This document shows, piece by piece, positions 34,536 to 45,660 of a stretch of DNA of 64,000 bases. Each line of letters begins with the position of its first letter. Within the stretch, counting starts at the first letter, position 1. The notes below the pieces were generated by a model, which ran no database searches, was not told the origin of the DNA, and worked only from the letters and a program-made list of their open reading frames with translations. Source of the stretch: Nephrocerus scutellatus (lineage: Eukaryota > Arthropoda > Insecta > Diptera > Pipunculidae); NCBI GenBank assembly GCA_947095585.1, contig OX352763.1, forward strand, positions 48,936,481-49,000,480, in the 5' to 3' direction. Both the position numbers and the translations under genes were made by a program.

Positions 34536-36972
34536 AGAAATGGCTTGGTTTCCAAAAATTCCAGACCTTATTGGCCAGATCACAGAATTTCTATAGTAAA
34601 AAACCTTATAGTCGCATATTAGTCCTACATTCCGGGTTTCGTACGAATCCCTTGAGAAATGGCTTGGTTCCAAAAATTCGAGAAACCATTGGCCGGATCC
34701 CAGAATTTACATAGGAACAAATCTTATAGTCGCATATTAGTCCTACATTCCGAGTTTTACACGAATCGCTTGAGAAATGGCTTGGTTCCCAAAACTCCAG
34801 ACCATATTGGTCAGATCCCAAAATTTCCATAGGAACAAATCTTATAGTCGCATATTAGTTCTACATTCCGAGTTTCATACGAATCCCTTGAGAAATGGCT
34901 TGGTTCCCAAAATTCCAGACCCTATTGGCCAGATCCCAGAATTTCCATAGGAACCAATCTTATAGTCGCATATTAGTCCTACATTCCGAGTTTCATACGA
35001 ATTGCTTGAGAACTGGCTTGGTTCCTAAAATTCCAGACCCTTTTGGCCAGATCCCAGAATTTCCATAGGAACAAACTTTATAGTCGCATATTAGTCCTAC
35101 ATTCCGGGTTTCATACGAATCCCTTGAGAAATGGCTTGGTTCCAAAAATTCGAGACCCCATTGGCCGGATCCCAGAATTTACATAGGAAAAAATCTTATA
35201 GTCGCATATTAGTCCTGAATTACGAGTTTTATATGAATCGCTTGAGAAATGGCTTGGTTCCCAAAATTCCAGACCCTATTGGCCGGATCCCAGAATTTAC
35301 ATAGGAACAAATCTTATAGTCGCATATTAGTCCTACATTCCGAGTTTCATACGAATCGCTTGAGAACTGGCTTGGTTCCCAAAATTCCAGACCCTTTTGG
35401 CCAGATCCCAGAATTTCCATAGGAACAAACCTTATAGTCGCATATTAGTCCTACATTCCGGGTTTCATACGAATCCCTTGAGAAATGGCTTGGTTCCCAA
35501 AATTCCAGACCCTATTGGCCAGATCACAGAATTTCCATAGGAACAAATCTTATAGTCGCATATTAGTCCTACATTCCGAGTTTCATACGAATCGCTTGAG
35601 AACTGGCTTGGTTCCCAAAATTCCAGACCCTTTTGGCCAGATCCCAGAATTTCCATAGGAACAAATCTTATAGTCGCATATTAGTCCTACATTCCGAGTT
35701 TCATACGAATCGCTTGAGAACTGGCTTGGTTCCCAAAATTCCAGACCCTTTTGGCCAGATCCCAGAATTTCCATAGGAACAAATCTTATAGTCGCATATT
35801 AGTCCTACATTCCGAGTTTCATACGAATCGCTTGAGAAATGGCTTGGTTCCCAAAATTCCAGACCCTATTAGCCAGATCACAGAATTTCCATAGGAACAA
35901 ATCTTATAGTCGCATATTAGTCCTACATTCCGAGTTTCATACGAATCGCTTGAGAACTGGCTTGGTTCCCAAAATTCCAGACCCTTTTGGCCAGATCCCA
36001 GAATTTTCATAGGAACAAATCTTATAGTCGCATATCAGTCCTACATTACGAGTTTTATACGAATCGCTTGAGAAATGGCTTGGTTCCCAAAACTCCAGAC
36101 CATATTGGTCAGATCCCAAAATTTCCATAGGAACAAATCTTATAGTCGCATATTAGTCCTACATTCCGAGTTTCATACGAATCCCTTGCGAAATGGTTTG
36201 GCTCCAAAAATTCCAGACCCTATTGGCCAGATCACAGAATTTCTATAGGAACAAATCTTATAGTCGCATATTAGTCCTACATTCCGAGTTTCATACGAAT
36301 CGCTTGAGAACTGGCTTGGTTCCCAAAACTCCAGACCCTATTACCAAATCCCAGAATTTCCATAGGAACAAATCTTATAGTCGCATATTAGTCCTACATT
36401 CCGAGTTTCATACGAATCGCTTGAGAAATGGCTTGGTTCCTAAAATTCCAGACCCTATTGGCCAGATCCCAGAATTTCCATAGGAACAAATCTTATAGTC
36501 GCATATTAGTCCTACAATCCGAGTTTCATACGAATCGCTTGAGAAATGGCTTGGTTCCCAATATTCCAGACACTTTTGGCCAGATCCCAGAATTTCCATA
36601 GGAACAAACCTTATAGTCGCATATTAGTCCTACATTCCGAGTTTCATACGAATCGCTTAAGAAATGGCTTGTTTCCCAAAACTCCAGACCATATTGGTCA
36701 GATCCCACAATATTCATAGGAACAAATCTTATACTCGCATATTAGTCCTACATTCCGAGTTTCATACGAATCCCTTGAGAAATGGTTTGGCTCCAAAAAT
36801 TCCAGACCCTATTGGCCAGATCACAGAATTTCTATAGGAACAAATCTTATAGTCGCATATTAGTCCCACATTCCGAGTATCATACCAATCGCTTAAGAAA
36901 TGGCTTGTTTACCAAAAATTCCAGACGCTATTGGCCAGATACCAGAATTTCCATAGGAACTGTGGCAGTAGT

Positions 36973-37440
36973 AATATATGTATTCATATATATATAGTTA
37001 TATTTGTAGTTATATACATATATAGTTTCATACATATAAAATGTAACTATAGCATAAAATTAACAATAAGAAAAGTGAACAACAGAGCAATGTGTACAAC
37101 AGTGTAACAAATGTGTACAACAGACTTTGTTGTTGTTGTTACTGGTTGTAAAAATTTAGGCAAAAATAATTTAAAATTTAGACAACTAAAAATTGATGTT
37201 TAAATTTAAGCCAAAGAAAAAATCTATTTTTAATATATGTATTTATATATATATAGTTATATTTGTCGTTATATACATATTTAGTTTCATACATATAAAA
37301 TATAACAATAGAAAACGAGGCATGATATTAACAATAAGAAAAGTGAACAACAGAGCAATGTGTACAATAGTGTAACAAATGTGTACAACAGAGCAATGTG
37401 TACAACAGAGTAATAACAGTGTGACGCTTGAAAATTGTTG
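36973..37440 (+). repeat. imperfect ~260-bp direct duplication
   Basis: ATATATGTATTCATATATAT at 36973 and its near copy at 37233 each lead into TAGTTATATTTG, then AACAATAAGAAAAGTGAACA and GTGTACAACAG motifs. A trailing segment (TTACTGGTTGTAAAAATTTA, 37139) recurs a third time at about 37679-37773. Confidence 0.75.
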
Positions 37441-38420
37441 CCGCCTCCGTAAAAAAGTTTCACTTCAAAAAAAGTTGTCTTCTCTCTCCTATTATTTCCT
37501 ATTTTTTTTTCCGATGTTTTTAGTTGTAGCTATTTGTGTTGGTTTGAGAATAAGTGTGTATAAATCCCTTTACATTAAATTCAAAATAAATCGAATCTTG
37601 TTGTTTTCCTTAAATTAATAATTAATTACTTATTTTGTTCTTTATCAATTTTAGTTTTTAATCAATTATTTCGCTGCTGTTACTGGTTGTACAAATTTAG
37701 GCGATAATAATTTAAAATTTAGAAAACTAAAAATTGACGTTTAAATTTAAGCCAAAGAAAAATCTATTTTTGGAGGTAAAATATTCTTAATCATTAATTT
37801 TTCGTTTGTTGTTATAAAAATGCAAAAATCTGTTCGATCATAATTTGAAACTAATGAGCCGAAGATTAAAAAAAATACTATTTTAATTTGGTTGGAAAAA
37901 TAACTATGGATGATGCTTCTGCTGCAAATCGTTTAGCGTCAAAGACAAATCTAACCTTGTTCCTTTTGTTAGCATATATTTTGTTCTGTTTGTTTTTCTC
38001 ATCATTTGGCTATAGAAATTATCCATAATCCATAACAGGGCGTTTCGTGTTGCGTATGCTGATCAACTATTGCTGAATTCGCTTCAAGCTAAGTGGAGTC
38101 ACCGCCTGAATGAAACTGTCTTCCTCGAGCTGTCGAGCTATCAACGAAGTTCACCAACTCACTATAAAATGCGTCGACGGTCAGCCTTAACGGACGGTAA
38201 TCACCACATCATCACACGGTGTTTTGCACTTGATTTGTTTGTGTGTTATGTTTCTATTCCGCAAAGCAAACATACACATTCACATGTCATTTGCACATTC
38301 CTGCAGTTCCAACAACTCACTACCGAATCAGGTGCCATACAATAAATTTATTACACGGCAGTCACAAATATCTTGGTGAGAATTACAACTATTTGAGGTG
38401 TTTTCTAAATTGCCACTAAG

Positions 38421-38425
38421 CACTA
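38421..38425 (+). repeat. left target-site duplication of BEL element 1
   Basis: CACTA directly before the left LTR (38426), matching CACTA directly after the right LTR at 42962-42966. Five-bp duplications are typical for BEL/Pao. Confidence 0.9.
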
Positions 38426-38989
38426 TGTTTGCTTAATTTCTTTGCGTAGATGGGATGATTAGATGAGATGATGATATGACGACTGCGTAGTGCTTCAATG
38501 GCTTGAGAAATTTCACGTGTGATGTTGAATGCACGTTCTATAGCGACGTCAAAGAGTTATTCGATGTAAAAATGGTTAATCCTTCCAGTGATTGATTCAA
38601 TTATTGTGGATTGAATTCACATCCATGTGTTATACGTTGTTAGACGTATAATAATAAAGTGTTCCTGCACCTCTATACGTGCAAATGTGAAGATAACTTT
38701 AATTTAACGCAAATGAAAAACTTTACACCGGTAGATTGATTTAAAAAGTGTATTTTATCAAATTTAAATTTAATACCAAATGGAATTTTCAAAATTCTAC
38801 CAAAAGGAGAACACGTCTATACTGCATTTAAATTTAATACAAAAATGGAGTGCACAAATTCTGCATAAATTCTCTCTGTATTGTGTGGCAAATAAAATTA
38901 GAGAGAGTTAGTTGACATTTCGATTTGATTGATTTTCTTTTGACAACAACAAAAACTTATGATGGATACACAATTGGGTTTGTCAAACA
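38426..38989 (-). repeat. 3' LTR of BEL element 1 (left end)
   Basis: Starts TGTTTGCTTAATTTC and ends TTTGTCAAACA. Matches the right LTR with indels: it holds about 25 extra bases near 38530 (TGAATGCACGTTCTATAGCG region) and others near 38880-38935. Confidence 0.9.
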
Positions 38990-38991
38990 TA

Positions 38992-39006
38992 TTACTCCCC
39001 CGCCTT
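38992..39006 (-). other. polypurine tract of BEL element 1
   Basis: Minus strand AAGGCGGGGGAGTAA just before the 3' LTR. Its place and purine content fit plus-strand priming. Confidence 0.7.
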
Positions 39007-39014
39007 AATGAATT

Positions 39015-39807
39015 TCATTTCTTAATGATTAATCGTACTAATTTTGTTACAGGACGTTTTATTTCGTTTCGAGATGCCTTCAGTGTTACTACCCTTGTAA
39101 TGCCGTCACTTCCTGGCTGAATGGTTGTGATTCTGCCACGAATCCACTGACTTGGATGCATATTATCTTCTCGGATCAGTACCACATCATCAATTGCAAA
39201 TTCGCATGTTGTCATTTTCCTTTTGTTTCGTTGGGACTTCTAAGTCAGCTGGATCTTCGTTTATTTTACAGAGAGGCCTGGAGTTAAGTAGCGATTCAAC
39301 TTGAATTACTAGTGTAGTCATTTCTTCAAAGGTGAGGTTGGTGTTCGCTACCCTTTTGTGGTGATACTTGAAGTATTTCACTGACGCTTCCCATAGGCCA
39401 CCAAAGTGCGCTGCACGTGGAGGACTAAAATTGAAGCTGATGCCTTTCTGTAATAGAAAATCAGAGATTACAAAATTGTTTGACTGCTTATGATCTGTTG
39501 TTATAACTGCTGCAATTCTCTATTTGCACCCACGAAATTTGACCCATTGTCACACCATATCTGTTCAGGAACACCGAGCCACGAAGCGTTTTAAAGCAGC
39601 CAAAAATGAATCTGTGTCTAAACTACCAACAACTTCCAAGTGTACAGCTTTAAAAGCTAGGCAGACGAATACCGCAACATATGCTTTTTCCAGAGGGGAA
39701 TTTTCGTTTACTATTTTACGGACTATCAATTGACAAGCTGTATGATTTTTTGGTAATTTGACTAGGTGTTTGGCCGCATATGACTGATGATTTTCGTTAT
39801 CGCCCAC
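39015..39807 (-). pseudogene. pol: BEL element 1 integrase core and C-terminal fragments
   Basis: Minus-strand pieces in different frames: 39807-39565 has YVAVFVCLAFKAVHLEVV and DSFLAALKRFVARC, the BEL-type integrase core start; 39381-39190 has LTFEEMTTLVIQVESLLNSR; 39215-39015 ends PVTKLVRLIIKK with a basic C-terminal domain preceded by VVLIREDN. Frameshifts and missing stretches separate the pieces, and the central DDE region between 39565 and 39381 is not continuous. Nonfunctional. Confidence 0.8.
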
Positions 39808-40564
39808 CTACTCGCAAGACTCCATTCGAATCAACAAATGGGCTAAGTGACGAGAGTGGGGTTTTCACAGGTAATGACTGATTCTTGCTTATAATCGTAA
39901 GTTCATAATTAAATGTTGATTTTTTTACATAACGAAGAAGTACTGCTTCTGCTTTATTCATTTCTGGTGGCGTTATTGATTTGATTTTGTTTTGTAATTT
40001 TGGACCGATATGAAGAATATCATTTAGCGACGTTTGTGTGCTGGTCTTGCAAAAACCGTCAAACACAACTCGCAGCTTAGTGGTGCTGGTACTGCTTTTG
40101 AAGACAGCGTGATGTCGTAAAAAATATTTTTTATCATATGTCATATATGTCATATGGTCCAATTGAATATATTCATTGATAAATGCATGATAGGCGTCGA
40201 AGAAATCTGGCGTTTTGGAGAACTTTCTTTCCATTGCTAGAACACGCTGATATGCAGCTTGAAATGAACTGCCTAGTTCCAGCATTGGCTCTTTAAATGG
40301 CAGTCTCACAATAAATTTGCCGCTCTGATCTCGTACTATCGTTTGGCTGTAATACTCTTCACATGTGTTTGCTGGCAATTCTGCTTGATACGAAACTTCC
40401 TCGATTTCCCAGAATTTCTTCAACAGTTGTTTAATATCTTCATATATTTTATAAATTGTTGGTTCGGTTTTTACATGTAACCTTATGTTGGATGGTTTAC
40501 CAGTCAATGTTCCAGCAATTAACCATCCAAATTTAGATGAGACTAGTTTTGGGAGCCCTTCCAC
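39797..40564 (-). pseudogene. pol: BEL element 1: RT N-terminal part fused to integrase N-terminal part
   Basis: 255-codon minus-strand frame. It opens with the protease/RT linker (KFGWLIAGTLTG) and continues into RT (YFLRHHAVFKSSTSTTKLRV, FDGFCKTSTQTSLNDILHIG). Near HIGPKLQNKIKSIT it jumps directly to the sequence before integrase (FVDSNGVLRVGGR). The RT palm with its YxDD and all of RNase H are absent. The join is in frame, near 40000, so a deletion of over 2 kb is inferred from the normal domain order. Confidence 0.8.
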
Positions 40565-40960
40565 TACGCGCTGTTCTTGATTTAGTACTTCGAAAAATAT
40601 TTCAGCCCCTAGCAGGACATAGATTTTATTCGGTTTGTAAAACTCCGGGTCCGCTAAGGCTAACGTCGAAGTTACGTTGTTTAATTTAATTGGTTTAGTT
40701 TAGTTGGTAATAAACTTGTAATGTTTCTTATGATATAAGCCGTGATATTTAATGCATAGTGCTTGTCTATACGAGAGAAGATTGTCATATCAATTTTCCC
40801 CTTTATTTTACCAGTCGATGTACATGCTAGCCCGTGAATACATATGGAAGCTTGGCTTCGCTTTAGGGCTAGGCGTTAAGCACAGTATTCGTTGACAAAC
40901 GACGTTTGCGACCCGGAATTAAGTAGTGCTCGGAATGACTGGGGTTCTCCGGTACGTGAT

Positions 40961-41326
40961 TTAACATATATGATGGAGTTGGTAGTACCATGTGTGGCGA
41001 TGAATACAGTGTATGTAGAACTTGTGCATTTGGTTGAGTATTAAACAAATATGATGGTTTAACAAGGCGAAGTTTTGATAAGGGGGTACAGGATTACCGC
41101 TATCGACTATTGGTTTGTCAATGCAAGGTTCACTCCATGACACATGATGACTCGTCACTGCTGGATTGTATACTGATTGCGATTCAGCGTGACCAGAATG
41201 AAGTAGAGTATGGTGGCGTTTCGTGCAAATCATGCATGTGGACTTGCTGAAACATTTTGCAGTTGTGTGACCCCTCTTCAAGCAGTTTCTACATAAATCA
41301 TAGTCGTTTACCAGTTTGAATCTCAA
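40961..41326 (-). pseudogene. gag: BEL element 1 nucleocapsid region with zinc knuckles
   Basis: Minus-strand frame with CRNCLKRGHTTAKC, a perfect C-x2-C-x4-H-x4-C knuckle, followed by a second CMICTKRHHTLLH motif, as in BEL/Pao Gag. Downstream is Gln/Tyr-rich without clear motif. A frame break separates it from the capsid segment upstream. Confidence 0.8.
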
Positions 41327-41556
41327 ATCTACTGATTGATTTTTGAAGACTGGACATTTGAATAATGGATGCTGCTGCTTACAAGCTAAGCAATCGAAAT
41401 TGTTGTTAGGACTAGCAGTTAAAATGATTTCGCAGTAGGTTTTAAGGATTGCCTTCTAGTTGTTGCGTCGCAAATTCCCAGAGAATCACACCTTTGGTTT
41501 AAAAAAATAATTAGATTTGCGAAGGTAGGAAAATTTGTACCGACTGAATGATTTGC

Positions 41557-42370
41557 TCATATTTGTTTCGACTCATTGTCAATTTTGTTCAACAATATGT
41601 GAATAAGCCATGGGTTGCGAGTTTCTGCTGCTGGTCCTAATGAGCAAAGTCTACGAATCACCTCGTCAGCTGTTTCTGAAATGCGACGTAGCTCCTTGGT
41701 GTTAGCTTGCACACATGGTTTCTGCTCAAAAAATGTTTGAGTTAGCGATATCACAATGAGATTCATTTTGTTGTAGCGACTACATAATTTGTCCCATGTT
41801 TCTGCATAATTGTTATCGGTGATGGTAATATGCCGTAAAAGAGCAACAGCTTCACCAGCTAATAGCTCTTTTTGCATTTGCAGTTTGTGTACATCACTGA
41901 TATTTTGATTGCTATGAATCGTGGTTTCAAATAAGTCATGGAATGATGCCCAATACTTATAATCACCTGAGAATTGTTCAATGTGAATTTTTGGTAGACG
42001 TACTTGTTGTGATGTATTCACGCCTTCATAAAATGTCTTTTGTTGTTCGATAAACTGTTCTAGGGTGGTATTTAAACGATGTGCGGCATTGCCTTGTTCT
42101 CGACCTCGTTCTCGCTCGTTAATAATTTCTCTTTATAATGTACGCGCCTTGTAATAATAGAGATCTACCTGATCGGTTATTGAAGTATACGTGGGAAATT
42201 CAAACAATTCTACTTCATGGTCATTGAATGTTCGATACCTAACCTCTTAAAATCTCGTGGTGTGTTTTAATGGCTTCGAGGTTAGTTTCTGCCGTAATCT
42301 GTTCTGCAAATAGCAGAATGTGAATTTTTTGATTATGAGCCCTATCGCGCAATCGCTCTAATCTATCCAT
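41557..42370 (-). pseudogene. gag: BEL element 1 gag, N-terminal and capsid part, broken
   Basis: ATG at 42370 on the minus strand starts MDRLERLRDRAHNQKIHILL, matching the start of BEL element 2 gag. Frame breaks follow, then 42021-41557 reads the capsid segment (RLPKIHIEQFSGDYKYWASF, HKLQMQKELLAGEAVALLRH, ELRRISETADEVIRRLCSLG). This order fits BEL/Pao Gag. Confidence 0.82.
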
Positions 42371-42435
42371 TGTAGTGCAAATATTTCAAACAAATAAAAA
42401 GAGATAAATTTTACTTATCTGTGGTTGTGGGAAGT

Positions 42436-42453
42436 TCCCGGGTTTCGGCACCA
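42436..42453 (-). other. primer binding site of BEL element 1 (tRNA-Phe type)
   Basis: Minus strand TGGTGCCGAAACCCGGGA, complementary to the 3' end of eukaryotic tRNA-Phe including CCA. Lies three bases inside the 5' LTR. Confidence 0.85.
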
Positions 42454-42456
42454 AAA

Positions 42457-42961
42457 TGTTTGCTTAATTTCTTCGTGCAGATGGGATGATTAGATGAGAT
42501 GCTGATGACGACTGCGAAGTGCTTCAATCGCTTGAGAAATTTCACGTGTGATGTTGTGACGTCAAGGAGTTATTCGATGTAAAAATGGTTAATCCTTCAA
42601 GTGATTGATTCAATTATTGTGGATTTAATTCACATCCATGTAATACGTTGTTAGACGTATAAGAATAAAGTGTTCTTGCACCTCTATATGTGCAAATATG
42701 AATATAATTTTAATTTAACGCAAATGAAAAACTTTACACCGGTAGATTGATTTAATAAGTGTATTTTATCAAACTTAAATTTAACACCAAATGGAATTTA
42801 CAAAATTCTACAAAAAGGAGAACACGTCTATACTGCATTTAAATTTAATACAAAAATGGAGTGCACAAATTCTGCATAAAGAAACGTGGCAAATAAAATT
42901 AAAGAGAGTGAGTGACAACAACAAAAACTTATGATGGATACACAATTTGGTTTGTCAAACA
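42457..42961 (-). repeat. 5' LTR of BEL element 1 (right end)
   Basis: Starts TGTTTGCTTAATTTC (plus view), ends TTTGTCAAACA, followed by the CACTA duplication. 505 bp. Confidence 0.9.
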
Positions 42962-42966
42962 CACTA
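42962..42966 (+). repeat. right target-site duplication of BEL element 1
   Basis: CACTA, identical to 38421-38425. Confidence 0.9.
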
Positions 42967-43504
42967 GTTCTAATCCAATTTAATTGGCGAAAACAATCTA
43001 AGTTTTGTTGTGGTGGTTTTGGTTTGCAAAACAGGACATTAACGAATGCGTCAAACCCCTTTCTTGTTTCTCGGGCTGGTATAAACCATTTACGCACCAA
43101 ATACCGAATAATAAACACGTTTCTCGGGTCTGCGGCAAATCTGGAAATTGCGAAAACGCCACCACCTGCTAGTTTGGGTAGTTAATCAAAATTTTTTTTT
43201 GAAGATTTCATTTCGGTTTTCCTTATGCCCAGCGAAGAAGGAAAAACGTTACTCGCGCATTTATGACATCTTTCTTTCTTTCTTTCTTCTGGCTATTAGG
43301 ACGAAGAAAAGAACGCGCAAGTGATTGCGATTTAACAAAAAAAATATTCCGAAAGCCTGAAAAACTTTTCTTCCCAATTTGGGAACGTCCTCTCGCCTTG
43401 AAAACTAATCGCAGAAGAAGGAAGTTCTCCTTCGCAAGATGCCGAATCACCCATCATTTTTATATATTGGAAGTGTCTATTTCATTCGCACCCCTATCAC
43501 TTTG
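42967..43504. other. unassigned flank, no supported gene
   Basis: Mixed-composition sequence with a short CTTT microsatellite (43270-43290). Overlapping ORFs occur on both strands (for example 42828-43118 minus), but none has motifs I recognise. Confidence 0.5.
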
Positions 43505-43655
43505 CTATTTCAGAAAAGTAAATTTGGACAGATGGTCCAAAACAATTAGAATGCCAATATTGCCTTGCTTAAATCTTTGAAAAGGTCCAATTATATCTAT
43601 AAACAATTGCTGAAATACATGTTCCACTGGTACCATTTGACCCGTGGAACGCTTA
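43505..43655 (-). pseudogene. remnant of a different gypsy integrase
   Basis: Minus-strand frame with IDIIGPFQRFKQGNIGILIV and LDHLSKFTFLK, the beginning of the Ty3/gypsy integrase catalytic core. It resembles but is clearly diverged from the tandem element (which has FLGPYPRTKNGN). Only about 50 residues remain; the fragment is cut at an AT repeat before the MITE-like element. Confidence 0.75.
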
Positions 43656-43675
43656 TATAAATATATATATATATA

Positions 43676-44206
43676 CAGGGTGTACCAGAATTCGTGGCAC
43701 AAACGAAGCAGGGTGATAGCGGAGGTCATTTCCAACCAAAATAGCCAAATGAAGTTTTATCGAATAGTTGATGGTTCAAAAGTTATTCCATTTTTAGTAT
43801 TTTTGGGTAAAATCGCATACGCCGCCACTAAAAAATTAATTTAAAAAAAACCAACAGTTCTTTTGTTTATGTTTATTTTTTAATACGATCTGGAAGAGTG
43901 TGCCTTTCTAATAAAGTCATTTTTATAAACTTTATTATCTTCTGTCAAATTAAAACAATAGATTTGTGATGTCTGTTTGTTTCCCAAAATTTTTTGATAA
44001 ATTTTTAAGTAGCTCTGGCGGAAAAACAATGTACTACAGAAAGTTGACCGACCATCAGAAAAACTTGCGACATTAATGCAGATTCTTAAATGGTATCACG
44101 CATAGAAATATTTAAAACAGAATGATTTTTATCAATTGTTTTGTGATGTACGTAGAGTTTTAAAACAGAGATACGTACTTTTGACCTTACATTACTTTAC
44201 ACCCTG
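43676..44206. mobile_element. 531-bp MITE-like element with short terminal inverted repeats
   Basis: CAGGGTGTA at the left end and TACACCCTG at the right form perfect 9-bp inverted ends, flanked by TA on both sides. TA duplication and CAGGGTG ends suit a non-autonomous Tc1/mariner-like element, but the left TA sits in an AT repeat, so the duplication is weak evidence. No transposase ORF. Sits between the gypsy remnant and BEL element 2. Confidence 0.65.
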
Positions 44207-44226
44207 TAATCCTTGAACACTTCTAG

Positions 44227-44952
44227 CTACAATATCACTGTTGGTCTATTTTGATTGAAAATATCAGCAACTCGTCGTAGCTCCTTCCCAATATTTTGTG
44301 TTTGTTTTTGATCAAAAAAAGTCTGAATCAGTGAGGTCACAATTGGAGTCATTTTCTCATAACGATTGCAAACCTTGTCCCATGCTTCGACGTAGTTATT
44401 GTCAGTAATAAGCATATGCCTTATAAGCGCTGCTGCTTCTCCCGAAAGTAAACTCCTTAATATTTGCAATTTGTGAACGTTAGAAAGATTGTGATTGTTA
44501 TGCACTGTCGATCTATATAGATCACGAAAAGATGACCAACATTTATAATCACCAGCAAATTGTTCGATATTAATTTTCGGGAGGCGCATTTGTTGCGAGG
44601 TATTAACGCCTTCATAGAAGCTCTTCTGCTGATCGAGAAATTGTTCTAGTGTGGCGTTCAATTCGTGACTGTCCTTAACTGTATCTCGCCCATCAGCAGC
44701 ACTCGCTCTGAGTAGCAGCGCACGTGTTGAAAAATATATGTCATCTGCAGCGTCTGTATTTGATGCATGCTGCGGGTCTTCACAGAGCTGTGCTTCAAAG
44801 TTGCTGAAGGATTGATATCTAATATCAAGAGCTTCTAGCCGCACCTTTATGTTTTCAATAGAAGTGTCTTCGGTAATGGTTTCACTAAACCGTTTTATAT
44901 GAAGCATTTGGTTATACGCTCGGTCACGTAGCCTTACTAACCTATCACTCAT
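44227..44952 (-). pseudogene. gag: gag N-terminal half of BEL element 2
   Basis: 241-codon minus-strand frame starting MSDRLVRLRDRAYNQMLHIK, with the capsid segment RLPKINIEQFAGDYKCWSSF and HKLQILRSLLSGEAAALIRH. It is plainly related to BEL element 1 gag but diverged. Homology stops at ELRRVAD; the remaining residues are unrelated, so the element is truncated at about 44270 and its nucleocapsid and pol are absent. Confidence 0.82.
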
Positions 44953-45109
44953 GATAATTTAACCTTGTGCGTCTTTCACCTTATAATTATATAGTGGTTT
45001 TACGACAAGTGAACTTCTTGCACACGCGGTCTTAAGTGAGGTTATATATGATATATTTAAGATCGTACAATTAGGAATATTATACTTATCTGATATAATT
45101 GAGATAGCT

Positions 45110-45127
45110 TCCCGGGTTTCGGCACCA
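45110..45127 (-). other. primer binding site of BEL element 2 (tRNA-Phe type)
   Basis: Minus strand TGGTGCCGAAACCCGGGA, identical to the element 1 site and placed before gag in the same way. Confidence 0.85.
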
Positions 45128-45130
45128 AAA

Positions 45131-45420
45131 TATTTGTCGACAATGAAAATATTTATTAAATTCACTTTATTAAATTAACTTCAAAAAAAACTTTATTTCA
45201 AATTGACGAAAAAATTGTAAGAAAAATACAAAATGGTTACTGCTTGGCAAGAAGTATAAAAGCGAATAATCTATTCTACAATTCTACTTATAATGTGCAG
45301 TGAAGCTGGTTACAATTCAAGGTTTTTTTTTAAACAAAAAGTACAATGCAATCAGAAAGTTTGATACTGTAAATTATTATAAGAAAGTTTGATACTGTAA
45401 ATTATTATATTTTACCAACA
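45131..45420 (-). repeat. probable 5' LTR of BEL element 2
   Basis: Sequence outward of the primer site to CCAACA, read on the minus strand from TGTTGGTAAAAT. It contains a tandem GAAAGTTTGATACTGTAAAT duplication (45356-45405). The outer boundary is a guess from the TG start because no second LTR is in the window. Confidence 0.45.
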
Positions 45421-45660
45421 GTGGTGTGTGATCGAAGAGGCCGGGATCGTTAGGGACGGGTTCGATGGGGAGTGGGTCGATGGCAAGGGGTCCGTTGGAA
45501 GGGGTTCGAGTGTGTGGAGTTGCGCGATGTGCCGGGCAAAAAAATGTTTACTATATTTGAATAGTTGCTGTGTTACTCATTTATTAACTTAATTTAATAG
45601 ATTATCTCAAATTTTTGAAATTAGAGGGTGTATAATATAATAAAAAAAAAAAAAAAAACT
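45421..45660. other. short GC-richer flank before the mitochondrial insertion
   Basis: A G/T-rich run with repeated GGGTTCGA/GGGGTCCG-like motifs (45420-45530), then AT-rich DNA ending in an A-run (about 45641-45658) that abuts the truncated cytb. No gene. Confidence 0.5.

Larger units (their letters stand above)
28708..36960 (+). repeat. 118-bp tandem satellite, about 70 monomers
   Basis: Head-to-tail array with a counted 118-bp consensus. Landmarks in order: TTCCATAGGAACAAATCTTA, TAGTCGCATATTAGTCCTAC, ATTCCGAGTTTCATACGAAT, CGCTTGAGAAATGGCTTGGT, TCCCAAAATTCCAGACC, TTGGCCAGATCCCAGAAT. All monomers point the same way. Monomers differ by a few substitutions (ATTCC/AATCC, GAAATGG/GAACTGG, CCCTATT/CCCTTTT). 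Some are truncated, and one repeated variant holds an extra GGCAAT. Because 118 is not a multiple of 3, ORFs here are chance products in shifting frames. Satellite of unknown name; a heterochromatic location is inferred. Confidence 0.97.
36961..38425. other. AT-rich flank right of the satellite, no supported gene
   Basis: Holds a local duplication (next entry) and low-complexity T/A runs. An ORF of 91 codons at 38070-38345 has no recognised motif. At 38163 CACTATAAAATGCG could be a TATA element, unsupported otherwise. Confidence 0.5.
38426..42961 (-). mobile_element. BEL/Pao LTR retrotransposon, internally deleted
   Basis: 4,536 bp, minus orientation, bounded by LTRs (TGTTTG...CAAACA) and a perfect CACTA target duplication, so it is a true insertion with both original ends. 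On the minus strand: 5' LTR (42961-42457), tRNA-Phe primer site, gag from 42370, CCHC nucleocapsid, an RT N-terminal part fused to integrase, integrase fragments, a GGCGGGGGAG purine tract and the 3' LTR. Family members are usually around 6-7 kb; most of RT and RNase H is missing. LTRs differ in length (564 against 505 bp) by several indels, indicating an old insertion. Confidence 0.92.
44219..45420 (-). mobile_element. 5'-terminal fragment of a second BEL/Pao element
   Basis: Minus orientation: probable 5' LTR (45420-45131), tRNA-Phe primer site (45127-45110), leader, gag N-terminal half, then truncation beside the MITE-like element. Confidence 0.75.

Noticed and set aside
28708..36960. Many 60-96-codon ORFs on both strands (for example RSQNFHRNKSYSRILVL-type peptides)
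   Set aside because: They are translations of the 118-bp satellite monomer; the frame shifts each monomer and lengths depend on chance stops. No start context or gene structure.
28708..36960. CRISPR-like direct repeats
   Set aside because: Monomers are contiguous 118-bp tandem repeats without unique spacers, in a eukaryotic context.
38070..38345. 91-codon ORF with a TATA-like sequence
   Set aside because: No recognisable domain, and composition is like the surrounding flank.
42828..43118. 96-codon minus-strand ORF beside the BEL LTR
   Set aside because: Overlaps the BEL LTR and its insertion-site duplication, so it spans a transposon junction.
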